DNA of 64,000 bases from Silene latifolia. Lineage: Eukaryota > Streptophyta > Magnoliopsida > Caryophyllales > Caryophyllaceae. The notes under the pieces were generated by a model. It did no database searches. It had not been told where the DNA came from and saw nothing but the letters and a program-made list of their open reading frames with translations. Numbering within the stretch: position 1 is the first letter of the stretch; every line of letters begins with the position of its first letter. This document shows, piece after piece, positions 1 through 10,985 of this stretch. Made by a program: the position numbers and the translations under genes. The DNA lies in contig NC_133534.1 of the NCBI RefSeq assembly GCF_048544455.1, positions 225,026,292 through 225,090,291 on the forward strand, given 5' to 3'.

Positions 1-885
1 AAAAAATGTTAATAAAAATGTTGGGTGGTAAATAATATGAGGAGTTTTAATTAATTTATTAACTTGTTTTATTACAAAAATTTCAATTTTAATTATAAAT
101 TATAAATTTTATTAACATGTTTTATCACAAAAATTTCAATTAAAATGTCAAATTAATTACAAATTATGAAATTTTGATGTAAATTTCTAAGGGTTACATA
201 AATTTTGGAAAACAATATATATTTAATATACAAAAATCATTTAAGAATATAGATAATATCTTTTAATATTATAGATAAGTGAATTAAATTAATTTATAGA
301 TAAATGAATTAAATTAATGCCATGTAATAATAAATTAATGCCGGTTGACGAAATGAGCGGAAAAAGGGGGATTGTCGTTGTCAGTAGGAACAATGATGAT
401 AAGAGACGGGGTAATTGTGTATGAATGTGTGTGTGGCATTTGGGTTATGCGGCGTGAGCTTCAAATGTCTGCGTGGTTTTTTTTATCTTACTTGGCATTG
501 TCTACGTGGACTTAATTTGTCATTTCAGGGTAGCCTTTAAATAATACTTATAGATTATAGGAGTATACATATAGTAAAACCTTTCGCCTTTAATTGTGAA
601 GATCATACAATTTTGACATGTACCTAATACTATATCACAATCCACAAGTGCAACAGTCGTATTAATTTGTCAAATGTTATTTTTAGCTACATAAACCATA
701 TCGTACTTTAGGTAATATTTTGTGTTCATTTTCATGAATTTCATCAATATAATTTAGTTTCATCTTATAAGTCAAGTTTTTTCTTTAAAGTCGCCCAAGT
801 AAGTACACAAAATAGCAACTCAAACTTTGCTAACAATATTAAATATCAGACTACAATAAATACTTGGCTAATCTAACTTGCTGCG
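1..885. other. AT-rich intergenic sequence
   Basis: No gene, RNA or element boundary could be recognised on either strand. The stretch is AT-rich and ends at the LTR that starts at 886. Nothing further can be supported. Confidence 0.6.
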
Positions 886-2627
886 TGATAGAGTAAAAGA
901 CTAGGTCGCTAAATACTAGAATTAAACTACCAAATTAACAATTTATAAAGCCAAACTATACCCTAGATTACTCTAATTGATAAAGCAATATAGTGCAAGT
1001 AAGGGTCGATCCCAAGAGAAGGGCTTTTAAGCTAAATACTTGAATTTTAAACTATTGAATACTAATGACAAGTGTATAAATAAACAATGGTTATCAACAA
1101 TGACAAACAATAGATGAACATAGATAAAGGGGGGGTTTTGAGTTGATTGGTAACATGAAAACAAAGTAAAGTTGCAATTTTTTTTCTAACAAGCAATATG
1201 ACAAACACTTGGTGAGCAAGAAAATTCAATATTAAAGAGGACTTGGTGTAATCCCTCCATAGTAACCAACAAGGATAAAGTTTGACTCTTTTGTAATTCT
1301 CTCCTTATTATCCACCCAATACTATCAAATCAAGATGTTAACATACACAAATTAAACCATCCATGTATATCCTTCAAGTTTAATCAACAATTCATTAAAC
1401 CATGAGTGAAAATTAAACATGAGCATTAAGGGTTATGCCAAGACAAGAAGTTAGGATCAATTCTCACAAGATTAAACCATACAAATGAGAAAAGACATGA
1501 AATTTCCTACTTATTGTATGAATCCTTTAAACCAAATCAACATACAACAAGCTTGCTCTAATTAATCCTAGATAGATTAAACCATTTCTCTAGAATTTGC
1601 AATAGTTGGGTAAATAAGATGCAAGAGTGATCAATTCATACATTCATCTACTCAACATAAGAAAATAAGCACAAGGAAAGATCAATGGATAAATAAAGAG
1701 AGATTAAAAGAGTCTTACAATACCAAAGTTGGAAACTTTGGATGAATTACACCAAGATGAAAGACTTAGCCAACCATAGTTTGATTACAACCCAATTTTT
1801 GTGGAAAGATTACAATAAAAATGGAAATTGATTAAGGTCTAATTATTACAAGATTAAAACTCAAGCATAAGATTTGATGGTAAGGAGGTGAAAAAGGGCT
1901 CCCAAAACCTAATGCAAAACATGTATTTATAGTCTAAAAACAAGGCATAGGAAAATGGGCTTTCAATAGGAACATATGACGGAATTTAGAATCTCGTTTC
2001 CAGCCAAAACGGCAGTCTGCCGTGGTCTTGGCAGTCTGCCATGGCAGCTTGCCGTTATTTTTGCCAGACTGCGGTTTTCCCTGTGGCAGCAACTTGCGAG
2101 AGCCATAACTCTCTCGTTTCTTGGTCAAATAAGGCATGCGACCTACCGTTGGAAAGCTAAGATTACAAGCTTTCACCTCCACTTGGCCTTGCGTCGATAC
2201 GAGCTCTAGAACTTCAGATATACGCGTTTGAAGTTGGCCCTTGTGAAACCGAGTTCTCAATTCTTCATTATGTCTCTTGTTTGTATTTGCCAAGGCTCCA
2301 ATTCTTCCATTAGCTTACTTTTCTTGACCTTTCACTTGTTACTTGGGCTTACCTTTGGCTCTTCTTCTTCGCCTTGGTTGACCGTGGTTCGGGTTTGACT
2401 TATGAGTCTGTTTGTACAAAATGATTCCTTTATCTCAACTTACCAATATGAAGTACTTGAATTACCTTGAGTACCTTGAGATGTAAATACCAACAAGTCC
2501 AAATGATCCAAATTACAACCAAAGTGGATTCACCGGAGAATACAACGATTAACACTCAAAACCGGCTTTGTGACAAGTTTATTTAACTAAAACTACCTAA
2601 TTAGGCCGACACTATTTGACTCTATCA
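886..2627 (-). repeat. LTR, 3' copy of the Athila-like element
   Basis: This is the distal LTR in the minus-strand reading, 1742 bp, with perfect 8-bp inverted ends. It carries several close GC-rich copies of a GGCAGTCTGCC-like motif (2008-2110) that the other LTR has in lower number, which accounts for the roughly 19-bp length difference. Otherwise the two LTRs differ by scattered substitutions. Confidence 0.9.
1924..1931 (-). promoter_or_regulatory. LTR TATA box
   Basis: TATAAATA on the minus strand, about 700 bp into the LTR and just downstream of the GC-rich GGCAGTCTGCC motifs. The matching position in the other LTR (about 6305-6312), the one that would drive the element, reads TATAATTA and so looks weakened. 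Confidence 0.5.
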
Positions 2628-2645
2628 AATACCCTCAAACTTAGA
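2628..2645 (-). other. Polypurine tract of the Athila-like element
   Basis: On the minus strand the bases just before the 3' LTR read AGTTTGAGGGTATT, a purine-rich run in the position expected for the plus-strand primer of an LTR retrotransposon. Confidence 0.6.
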
Positions 2646-3644
2646 CTTTTGCTCGTCCCAAGCAAAACCTAAGACAAACAATTGAGCAAGTCTACTAGTG
2701 AGCATGAGTGTAAATGATCACTCTTCCCTTACCTCTTCCTTCTTATATCTCCCTCTTGAACAACCACCAATTAAAGAGAAAATATAGACTCAAAGGTGAC
2801 ACAAACTCTTCTCTCACTCACCCTCCTTATATCATCCCTCACACAAGACACAACACATCTCCAACTCCGACTCATCAACATCACAACCACCCTTCTTATA
2901 TCACCTATCAAGAGATGACCACTCTCACCTTATCCCAAGGTGATAACAAAGTGGTCTAAACAACTTCCTAAATCATCAAATTACTCCACTCATATCACCC
3001 CCTTATCACTCCATGAAATGAAAGATCATGCTACTTGCTTGGCGAAATACCTAGAGGATCAACGATACAAGTAGCCCATATGAAAACCACCAATTTGGAT
3101 AAATTTTTGTGACCAAAAAGAAATTAAGTCCTAAAGCTAGCCTTCTTACAAGACCCTCCTTATCACTCCCTTCTTATCCCTCCATCTTTTTGGTGTGACA
3201 ATTTTCAATTTTTCAATTTTTTTGTTGAAAATCCCTCATTTTGCTTAAGGCGCCCTTTCGGGTTTTCACCTTAACTTTTCCTTACCTCTCATGGTGGCTC
3301 GCAACTCATTTCTTCATTTTGTCCGGAATGCCCTTTCGGGTTTTCATCCCGTCCTCGGCCACCTTTCCAATCTTGCCTTAGGTGCCCACCCTTGTGGGTT
3401 TTCACCTAGCCGGGATTTTCAATTTTTTTTTTTTCAAAAATATGCATCAAAACATGAAATAAAGCTTACATATGTTACAACCAAACTACTCCCCCACACT
3501 TAGTTTCCACATTGTCCTCAATGTGGAGGAGAGTACTAGAAATGCAAAGGAGAGTAAAGCAATGTGAAAGGAGTACGGGTTGCCTCCCGTAAAGCGCTTT
3601 TGGTTTTCGTCGTTTGCTCGACGCCTTTTCAACATTTTTCTTCT
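2646..3644. other. Non-coding core of the Athila-like element
   Basis: CT-rich tracts (2714-2960) and an AT-rich leader. No domain was recognised. An open stretch at 2714-2959 is low-complexity and not credible as a gene. Confidence 0.5.
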
Positions 3645-5132
3645 TCAAGAATCAAGAGCGGAACAACGCAACGCCCTTAGTAACTTGTCATACACACTAG
3701 CCCATAAACAAGAGTCATGACAATAGCATGAATCACCCACATAGCAAGTACAAGCAAGGACCGAGTGTGCACAAGACACATATTTCAACTTTTCATGCCT
3801 AAGGAACGGTTTCTTGTCACGATAAGGTTCTTTGAATGATGGGATGGACTTGGTGAAAACCAAGTAAGAATGATGGGATTCATGAGCTTCTTTGGGTGAT
3901 AAGTTTGATGGCTTTTCAAAACAAATTTGAGGTGGTTCCTCCTCGAGGGGGTATACCTCTACAAACTCATTTTCCATTTCTTATTTAGCATCTTCCTTGA
4001 CCCCCACACTTACAAGTTTCATAGGCTTTGGAGGTTCCCAAATCATGTCTTCAAGAGTCTCCACCTTCTCTTTTTCTATCCCAACCACCTCAAAAATCAT
4101 TGCTCCTTGGTCATTCTTCTCAAACACTTCACCCCCCGATTCTTTAAAGGTCAATTCCGGGCAAGAGTTACTACGAACCAAAGAGTTATTTCCAAGGTGT
4201 GAGTCGTGAACTTCGGTACAAGGAATGTGAATAGGGATCTCAATGGATGGCAAGGCCAAAGAAGATTTCAAGTCACACATATCATCTTCCTCATCAAATA
4301 GACCCTCAAAATAAGAGTTGTCAAAGGTGAAAACAACCTCTTTCTCAACCTTATTTCCCTCATGTTTATCTTTTTCAACAATTTTACCCAATGACTCCTC
4401 ACACGACAACTCCTCACCAAGGCCACTAAGGACCGAGGAGTTGTCCTCATCCATATGACTATTACTCGAGGAACCATCATCACTAATGCACAAGGTGTCA
4501 GTAGATAGCACAACGGGGGAGTGGCATGGAAGTGTGGTGAAAACATAAGCATCCTTCTCATCATCCCAAAAACAATACTCTTTATAAGAGTAGCTCGTAT
4601 TAAGATTAAGGGGAGGAGGGTTTTCAACCTCAAGATCATTCTCTTTATCATAGGAACCATCATCAAAACACTCATTGTCTAAAATGTGAATAACCTCTTC
4701 ATGTTGTACTTCCTCAACTAATTCACTCAACGATCCCTCAAGAGTGGATTGTAAGGAAGGTGAAGTAGTCAAGTCACAACTATAACTCTTACCCTTGGGG
4801 CATCGGTCATCCTCAATTTGAGGCTCCTCACTATGAATAGCCTCACATGCTACACTAAGGAGTGAATTTCCCAACTCCAATTGTTTACTCGCAATAGCCA
4901 ACATAAGGAAAAATTTCCACTTCTCTCCATAGTTATAGGCATTGCCAATAAATTCTTGATTAGTCAATTTATCGGTAAGGAACAAAGTTTCTTCATTCAA
5001 CCCATTATATACCACATTACAAAGCTTTCTCATCTCATAAGGGTATTCACGTAGAGAGTTAAACTCTTTCATTCTATTAAAAAACTTGTAAAATGATTCA
5101 TCATGAGTTTGACGACAATAACGAGTAGCCAT
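3645..5132 (-). pseudogene. gag-like protein of the Athila-like element, with an internal stop
   Basis: The first ATG in frame is at 5132; the frame runs 383 codons to a TAA at 3981-3983. It then continues in the same frame for a further 110 codons from 3977 to 3645. Near the N-terminus (residues 10-45) a segment starting ESFYKFFNRMKEF and leading to an NVVYNGLN motif matches the style of plant gag domains (a helix ending in FYNGL). The rest is acidic and low in structure. The C-terminal part is Cys-rich (CAHSVLACTCYVGDSCYCHDSC). So the coding unit is probably one frame of about 497 codons with a TAA inside, rather than two genes. No zinc knuckle or pol domain was found. The role as particle protein of a non-autonomous element is inferred. 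Confidence 0.6.
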
Positions 5133-5244
5133 CAAATCAAAGAAGTAAACAAACTAAGGAAAGTAAAGGAGTCCTATATTTACAAAGACTAACTACACTA
5201 ATTAAAGACCAATAGTTCAAAAACAAGCTTTAGCTATGTTGTCT

Positions 5245-5262
5245 TCCCCGGCAACGGCGCCA
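5245..5262 (-). other. Primer-binding site
   Basis: On the minus strand this reads TGGCGCCGTTGCCGGGGA, starting 5 bp after the end of the 5' LTR (5268-6990). The 5' TGG pairs with a tRNA CCA end. From general knowledge this sequence is the PBS reported for Athila-type elements (tRNA-Asp); the exact tRNA was not checked. Confidence 0.8.
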
Positions 5263-5267
5263 AAATT

Positions 5268-6990
5268 TGATAGAGTAAAAGACTAGGTCGCTAAATACTA
5301 GAATTAAACTACCAAATAAACAATTTATAAAGCCAAACTATACCCTAGATTACTCTAATTGATAAAGCAATATAGTGCAAGTAAGGGTCGATCCCAAGAG
5401 AAGGGCTTTTAAGCTAAATACTTGAATTTTAAACTATTGAATACTAATGACAAGTGTATAAATAAACAATGGTTATCAACAATGACAAACAATAGATGAA
5501 TATAGATAAAGGGGGGGTTTTGAGTTGATTGGTAACATGAAAACAAAGTAAAGTTGCAATTTTTTTTCTAACAAGCAATATGACAAACACTTGGTGAGCA
5601 AGAAAATTCAATATTAAAGAGGACTTGGTGTAATCCCTCCTTAGTAACCAACAAGGATAAAGTTTGACTCTTTTGTAATTTTCTCCTTATTATCCACCCA
5701 ATACTATCAAATCAAGATGTTAACATACACAAATTAAACCATCCATGTATATCCTTCAAGTTTAATCAACAATTCATTAAACCATGAGTGAAAATTAAAC
5801 ATGAGCATTAAGGGTTATGCCAAGACAAGAAGTTAGGATCAATTCTCACAAGATTAAACCATACAAATGAGAAAAGACATGAAATTTCCTACTTATTGCA
5901 TGAATCCTTTAAACCAAATCAACATACAACAAGCTTGCTCTAATTAATCCTAGATAGATTAAACCATTTCTCTAGAATTTGCAATAGTTGGGTAAATAAG
6001 ATGCAAGAGTGATCAATTCATACATTCATCTACTCAACATAAGAAAATAAGCACAAGGAAAGATCAATGGATAAATAAAGAGAGATTAAAAGAGTCTTAC
6101 AATACCAAAGTTGGAAACTTTGGATGAATTACACCAAGATGAAAGACTTAGCCAACCATAGTTTGATTACAACCCAATTTTTGTGGAAAGATTACAATAA
6201 AAATGGAAATTGATTAAGGTCTAATTATTACAAGATTAAAACTCAAGCATAAGATTTGATGGTAAGGAGGTGAAAAAGGGCTCCCAAAACCTAATGCAAA
6301 ACATGTAATTATAGTCTAAAAACAAGGCATATGAAAATGGGCTTTCAATAGGAACATATGACGGAATTTAGAATCTCGTTTCCAGCCAAAACGGCAGTCT
6401 GCCATGGCAGCTTGCCGTTATTTTTGGCAGACTACGGTTTTTTCCTGTGGCAGCAACTTGCGAGAGCCATAACTCTCTCGTTTCTTGGTCAAATAAGGCA
6501 TGAGACCTACCGTTGGAAAGATAAGATCACAAGCTTTCACCTCCACTTGGCCTTGCGTTGATACGAGCTCTAGAACTCCAGATATACGCGTTTGAAGTTG
6601 GCCCTTGTGAAACCGAGTTCTCAATTCTTCATTTTGGCTCTTGTTTGTATTTGCCAAGGCTCCAATTCTTCCATTAGCTTACTTTTCTTGACCTTTCACT
6701 TGTTACTTGGGCTTACCTTTTGCTCTTCTTCTTCGCCTTGGTTGACCGTGGTTCGGGTTTGACTTGTGAGTCGGTTTGTACAAAATGATTCCTTCATCTC
6801 AACTTACCAATATGAAGTACTTGAATTATCTTGAGTACCTTGAGATGTAAATACCAACAAGTCCAAACGATCCCAATTACAACCAAAGTGGATTCACCGG
6901 AGAATACAACGATTAACACTCAAAACCGGCTTTGTGACAAGTTTATTTAACTAAAACTATTTCATTAGGCCGACACTATTTGACTCTCTC
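5268..6990 (-). repeat. LTR, 5' copy of the Athila-like element
   Basis: This is the promoter-side LTR in the minus-strand reading, 1723 bp. It starts TGATAGAG at 5268. Its other end has decayed to CTCTCTCG where CTCTATCA is expected. It lacks one roughly 19-bp GC-rich repeat present in the other copy. Its outer edge is about 530 bp from the start codon of the TAF1C-like gene. Confidence 0.85.
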
Positions 6991-7519
6991 GGTGAGTCAT
7001 TTACCACTATATAATATTATAACATTCGTCATGCATAAACCTGCTAATTGTAGTTAAATTATAATACAAATTAAAAATCTTAAACACGACTCTAAAAAAT
7101 AATCATTTTTTTGAACATTATTTGATAACAAAATCTATAATAACAACCTGTGCAATTTATACGAATTTAAAACTAGTCAATTTTATTATCCAACCAACCG
7201 CAATTCATTTTTTCTCATTTTCCCTCCCCTTCCCTCCTAAAATTGTATCCAAAGAGACCCTTAATCTTCTCTACTCTAAACAACTTCGATTGTTGCGTCT
7301 CTCTTCATTACTATTTTTTCTACCAATTTTGTAGTTTACTAGGATGATGCATTTCAATTTATCCCGGTAGATAACTTGGAATTGTAGTAAAATAATCGAT
7401 TTTTGATAATTCTGGAAACTGATGCATATACTGCGATTTTGATTTGGGAATTGGGTGATTTTGTTTTAATTTTGCCCAAATTTTGAATTCCAAAAGACAA
7501 TGTAAGTAAGGAAAAAACA
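6991..7519 (+). promoter_or_regulatory. Upstream region of the TAF1C-like gene
   Basis: AT-rich sequence between the LTR and the ATG at 7520. It contains a TATATAATATT stretch at about 7007 and a pyrimidine-rich part at 7200-7330. Short upstream ATGs occur: an 8-codon frame at 7344, a 6-codon one at about 7421 and an ATG-TAA at 7500. The transcription start cannot be placed from sequence alone. Confidence 0.4.
7500..7505 (+). promoter_or_regulatory. Start-stop upstream element (ATGTAA)
   Basis: An ATG followed at once by TAA, ending 14 bp before the ATG of the large frame. Minimal start-stop elements can stall ribosomes. Here it is only a sequence observation, and it matters only if transcription starts upstream. 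Confidence 0.35.
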
Positions 7520-10162
7520 ATGCAATATTCAGAAGAATGGAAATCTTTGTTTCCAATTTCATTAGTAAATTCCCCACCTCTGCTTGTTTCAGATACTTCA
7601 TTGGGTCCACTGTTTTTCAATCCCGTCCCGGAAACCGTAAACACTGTACTCTCTTCCTCCTCTCAAGGAGTATGTCCTATGCTCCTCCCCCCGCCTCACG
7701 TTTCGCTGTCTCGATTCATCGAGAGTAGCACCATGTATGATGACTCGGGCGCTGTCCTGCGCACCACTTGCAATGCTATTGCTTCCTCATTTGGGCCTCA
7801 GCATTGCAGTAGCGGATCACGTAGGCTCAGTCAAAACCGTATTGAGCCTCTTCGCTGTCCCAATGATTGGGTTATTGTTTTTTATCCGACAGGGTCTAAT
7901 TCGGATACTGTTGGTTTTCTAGTTTTGACAGTCAAGGATTCGAATGTGGGTATTGTTGATTTTGGTTCCAATGATGGAGTTTTTACTTGTTCGATTCAAT
8001 TTGGTCATCAGATTGTTAAATTGGCAGCTTGTGGTTTGCATGATTTTGATGATGTTGGTGAATTAGATAGTATGGGTTGTATTGGTTTTTTGGTTGCATG
8101 TAGTATGTATGGTGCTCATTGGTTTAGTGTTAGAATTGGTGGACGCAGTCCCAATTTTAAAAAGCCGGTGTTGGAGTATATTGGTTGTAAGTTGTTTAAG
8201 AGTTGTGCAGTGGTTCATGTTTGTTGGAACCCACATTTGCTGAGCGAGTGTGTAATTTTGTTGGAAAGCGGTGAATTGTTTTTGTTTGATGTGGAGTCTT
8301 CTTGTTTTAAGGGGAAAAGGATGAGTATTGAATGGAACAAGTCGGCAGGGGATGGGTGGTTTAGCTGTGAATTTAGTTGGCACCCCCGGATTTTGATTGT
8401 TGCAAATTTGACGGCTGTTTTCCTGATAGATTTTAGATTTGGGAAGGGTCAGCCTTGCTGCCTGTTGCAAACTCAGATGCTGGGGATGTATAATGTAAGT
8501 GAGGAGGAGCGACTAGTTGCGTTATCAAAACCTGGAAATGAGGGTTTCTATTTCACTGTTGCTTCAACGCACTCCCTACTTTTATGCGATGTTCGTAAGC
8601 CCCTAATGCCTGTTTTGAGGTGGGCTCATAATCTTCACAAGCCATGTTACATCAGTGTTTTACCGCTTTCTCAACTTAGATCACATCCACTTAATGAGAC
8701 ATATGCAGGGGCATCCGAAATGGGTTATGCTGTAATCTTAGGATCATTTTGGTATAATGAGTTTAGCCTTTTCTGTTATGGGCGTCCTACTTCAGCCGCT
8801 ACACAGTCTTTTTCATCTAAAATCTCAAACTTCTCTGATTCTTTCTATGCATGGGAGCATCCTTCGGAACTTCGGTTGTCTGGTCATTCTTGTGGCTGTG
8901 GTAGTTGTCTTCTAAAGGAAGAGCTTGTGAAGGACGATCTTCCCGAGTGGATTAAATGGCAACATAAGAAGGAAGTGGTTCTTGGTTTTTTCATGTTGGA
9001 CAAGGATCTATCCTCGTCATTGCTGGGCTCTGTAGAACACGGGGGCTTTACACTTGTCCGGTTAATGTCCTCTGGGAAGATTGAAACTCAGCAATATCAT
9101 GCCTCCTGGAAAATGGCGAGGACAGCTTATCATGAAATTCCGCCACTTTCCAAAGATTCTCTGCTCTGCCACATGGGTGATGAGAAATATAAATTTACTA
9201 AGAGGTTTAAGTATGTCAAACTTGAGTATCTTTTTGGCCATTTGAATGATAATCTTACCAGAGTATTGTTTTCAAAATTCAACAACAGTCCTGTGGCTGA
9301 ATGTGAAAACAAATGCTCTAATGATTTTAGTGAATTTATGAGTGAGAAATTGAAGTCGTTTGGATGTGCTCCTCCAATCTTGCACCTTTCAACATCTGAT
9401 ATTTTTAGCGATGTTAATATGCCAAGTAGCTTGTATGAGATTGTTAGTAGGTTAATGTGGATCAGCTTACCTATGAGCAGTTTAGAAATGGCTTTCTCCC
9501 AGTATAGAAGTGGGGCTTTGGAATTCCCAAGCATTCCGGATCAAAGCCAGGCGCCTCCATTCTTCTTAAAATCGCCATCTCATAATCTTAATATAAGACG
9601 AAGGAAGAATTCATGTGGAATCCAATTTGTTGGTCCAGTTGTTCCTCTTCATGTTTTACTTGTTCTATACGAGATTTCAAGATATGGTCATTCCTTTATC
9701 ACTCAACTGAATGACTACTCACCAGAAACATTGATTGCTCGTAAATGTAAACCAGTTATGTGTTTAGCCAGGGAACTGGGTATAAGCAAGGATCAGGATA
9801 AAGAAAAAACAGTCTCACTTGGGGACGACAAGGACGATTCCTGGGTTGACTCCTCAAATCCAAGCTCATTATATTTGTATGAGCCTTCAGCATTTTCTAC
9901 TATTGATTCCCCTTGTTTGGATGGAGAGGACTCCCAAGATTCCCTTCAAGAACGTAAAACATTTATTTCAAAAGTCACCAAGTTGAACTCTCTGGAAGAT
10001 TCAGAAGCTCCAAAACTATTTGATGGCCTGTGTCCAGTGAAATTAAAATTTCATAGTGATGATCAGGCTTTTGTTGGTGAGGAACTGAAAGCATACCAAT
10101 TTTTAAAGAAGCAGTTCTCGGACTGGCAACATGGCTTTCTCCCATGCCAAGAGCTTTTCTGA
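7520..10162 (+). CDS. TAF1C-like RNA polymerase I initiation factor subunit, 880 aa
   Basis: A single uninterrupted frame of 880 codons, the only intact large host gene in the window. The start ATG at 7520 has a favourable AACAATG context, with no in-frame ATG just upstream. Seen: a WD-like repeat protein rich in beta-strand segments; a segment DVRKPLMPVLRWAH at about residues 356-369 that resembles a propeller blade; a Cys cluster GHSCGCGSC at about 454; an acidic Ser-rich linker at about 750-830; and a C-terminal helix ending FLKKQFSDWQHGF. This order fits the plant relatives of TAF1C, the beta-propeller subunit of the SL1/TIF-IB complex that places Pol I on rDNA promoters in the nucleolus. 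The identification is from remembered family style and not from a search. Length fits that family. The other reading would be an uncharacterised WD40-like protein. Confidence 0.6.
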   Translation: MQYSEEWKSLFPISLVNSPPLLVSDTSLGPLFFNPVPETVNTVLSSSSQGVCPMLLPPPHVSLSRFIESSTMYDDSGAVLRTTCNAIASSFGPQHCSSGSRRLSQNRIEPLRCPNDWVIVFYPTGSNSDTVGFLVLTVKDSNVGIVDFGSNDGVFTCSIQFGHQIVKLAACGLHDFDDVGELDSMGCIGFLVACSMYGAHWFSVRIGGRSPNFKKPVLEYIGCKLFKSCAVVHVCWNPHLLSECVILLESGELFLFDVESSCFKGKRMSIEWNKSAGDGWFSCEFSWHPRILIVANLTAVFLIDFRFGKGQPCCLLQTQMLGMYNVSEEERLVALSKPGNEGFYFTVASTHSLLLCDVRKPLMPVLRWAHNLHKPCYISVLPLSQLRSHPLNETYAGASEMGYAVILGSFWYNEFSLFCYGRPTSAATQSFSSKISNFSDSFYAWEHPSELRLSGHSCGCGSCLLKEELVKDDLPEWIKWQHKKEVVLGFFMLDKDLSSSLLGSVEHGGFTLVRLMSSGKIETQQYHASWKMARTAYHEIPPLSKDSLLCHMGDEKYKFTKRFKYVKLEYLFGHLNDNLTRVLFSKFNNSPVAECENKCSNDFSEFMSEKLKSFGCAPPILHLSTSDIFSDVNMPSSLYEIVSRLMWISLPMSSLEMAFSQYRSGALEFPSIPDQSQAPPFFLKSPSHNLNIRRRKNSCGIQFVGPVVPLHVLLVLYEISRYGHSFITQLNDYSPETLIARKCKPVMCLARELGISKDQDKEKTVSLGDDKDDSWVDSSNPSSLYLYEPSAFSTIDSPCLDGEDSQDSLQERKTFISKVTKLNSLEDSEAPKLFDGLCPVKLKFHSDDQAFVGEELKAYQFLKKQFSDWQHGFLPCQELF

Positions 10163-10736
10163 GTATTAGGTTTGTGTGATGTTTCCATGGATAGTTGTTG
10201 CAGTTACTTCTGGTGTGATTTAGTTTTTGAAGCACTACATTTGGTCTGTAGAACATGTTACAAGCTGTATCCAGTGAAAAGTATGCGCTGATCTTGTCTT
10301 TCCTAGCTGCTTGTTGCTTGATGGCTAATTCTTTCACCGTCACTAGAAAGGCTAATCCATCCATTTAGAGCTTCCTGAGTACTAAAAAAGTTACTACCTA
10401 AATCAAGTAAAACTCAGGAAATTTGACTATTTTACATACAAATCGATTACTATTTCCGACTTCTTCAATTAGATTGTTGGTTGAATAAGCCACGAGATTT
10501 GTTCATTAAAAATAGAACTATTCACAAATAACAAAGATATTGTCCAACAACCTTTCTCCCTTGCTTTTGGCAATCACAATTCACAACTGACTGTCACTTG
10601 TTATCACTTTTCAAGCTCAAAATCTCACTACAAGTCGAGATACGGAAAATACAACTCACAATTCCCAATGAATATAAAAGGTGAACAAATAACAAGTCGC
10701 AATGAATATAAGAGTAACAAGAGATGAAAAGATTAC
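10163..10736. other. 3' flank of the TAF1C-like gene; no MYB exon 2
   Basis: AT-rich, no credible frame. It was inspected on the minus strand for the second R2R3-MYB exon, which should lie here if the MYB gene were whole. No R3 motif (such as CGKSCRLRW) is present. Confidence 0.5.
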
Positions 10737-10869
10737 CAGCATTTTTCGGAAGAGAACGCCAATTACCATGAGCATGTAGATTAACATAATTCATAAGAAG
10801 TTCATCTTCTTCAGAACTCCATGGACCTTTCTTCATACCTTGTTTATCACAACAAGGTGCTCTTCCCAT
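10737..10869 (-). pseudogene. Orphan first exon of an R2R3-MYB gene
   Basis: From the canonical ATG at 10869 the exon encodes [11 protein letters not shown], then the R2 helix region with two of its regular tryptophans (GPW...GNW), and ends SLPKNAG at a GT donor (10735-10736). Its 133-bp length and phase-1 end are exactly those usual for exon 1 of plant R2R3-MYB genes. Exons 2 and 3 are missing: only about 570 bp separate it from the antisense end of the TAF1C-like gene, and no R3 repeat is found there. R2R3-MYBs are nuclear transcription factors, but this fragment alone cannot bind DNA in the usual way. It could be the 5' end of a gene cut by rearrangement. A nested intron spanning the TAF1C-like gene seems unlikely. 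Confidence 0.8.
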
Positions 10870-10985
10870 TTTTTTTTTCACTTTTTCTCCAAACTTTCAG
10901 TAGTTAAATGAAAAATTCACAAGAGAGTTTAATGAAGTGACTGCAAAATAATGAAAATACAGTAGTACTGCAACACTACAAACTA
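10870..10985. other. 5' flank of the MYB exon
   Basis: AT-rich sequence upstream of the MYB ATG. It ends with a short segment (10962-10984, TGCAACACTACAAACTA) that recurs at 11397. No gene. Confidence 0.4.

Larger units (their letters stand above)
886..6990 (-). mobile_element. Athila-like gag-only LTR retrotransposon (non-autonomous)
   Basis: Two long direct repeats (886-2627 and 5268-6990) flank a 2.6-kb core. Seen: the left repeat has the perfect termini TGATAGAG and CTCTATCA. A primer-binding site lies next to the right repeat, so the element reads on the minus strand, and the 3' LTR is preceded by a purine run. The core holds only a gag-like frame; no protease, reverse transcriptase or integrase is visible. 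The end TGATAG...CTATCA and a PBS of this type are known for Athila/Tat gypsy elements, so that lineage is inferred. At 3565-3610 the core has a minus-strand stretch (AGCGCTTTACGGGAGGCAAC) that resembles a block often seen in Athila-like leaders. The TSD is not clean: CTGCG on the left, GTGAG on the right. With LTRs of about 1.7 kb it could also be called a LARD-like derivative. Confidence 0.85.

Noticed and set aside
2714..2959. Possible small secreted protein
   Set aside because: Ser/Thr/His-rich low-complexity frame from a CT/CA-rich leader; no signal peptide pattern.
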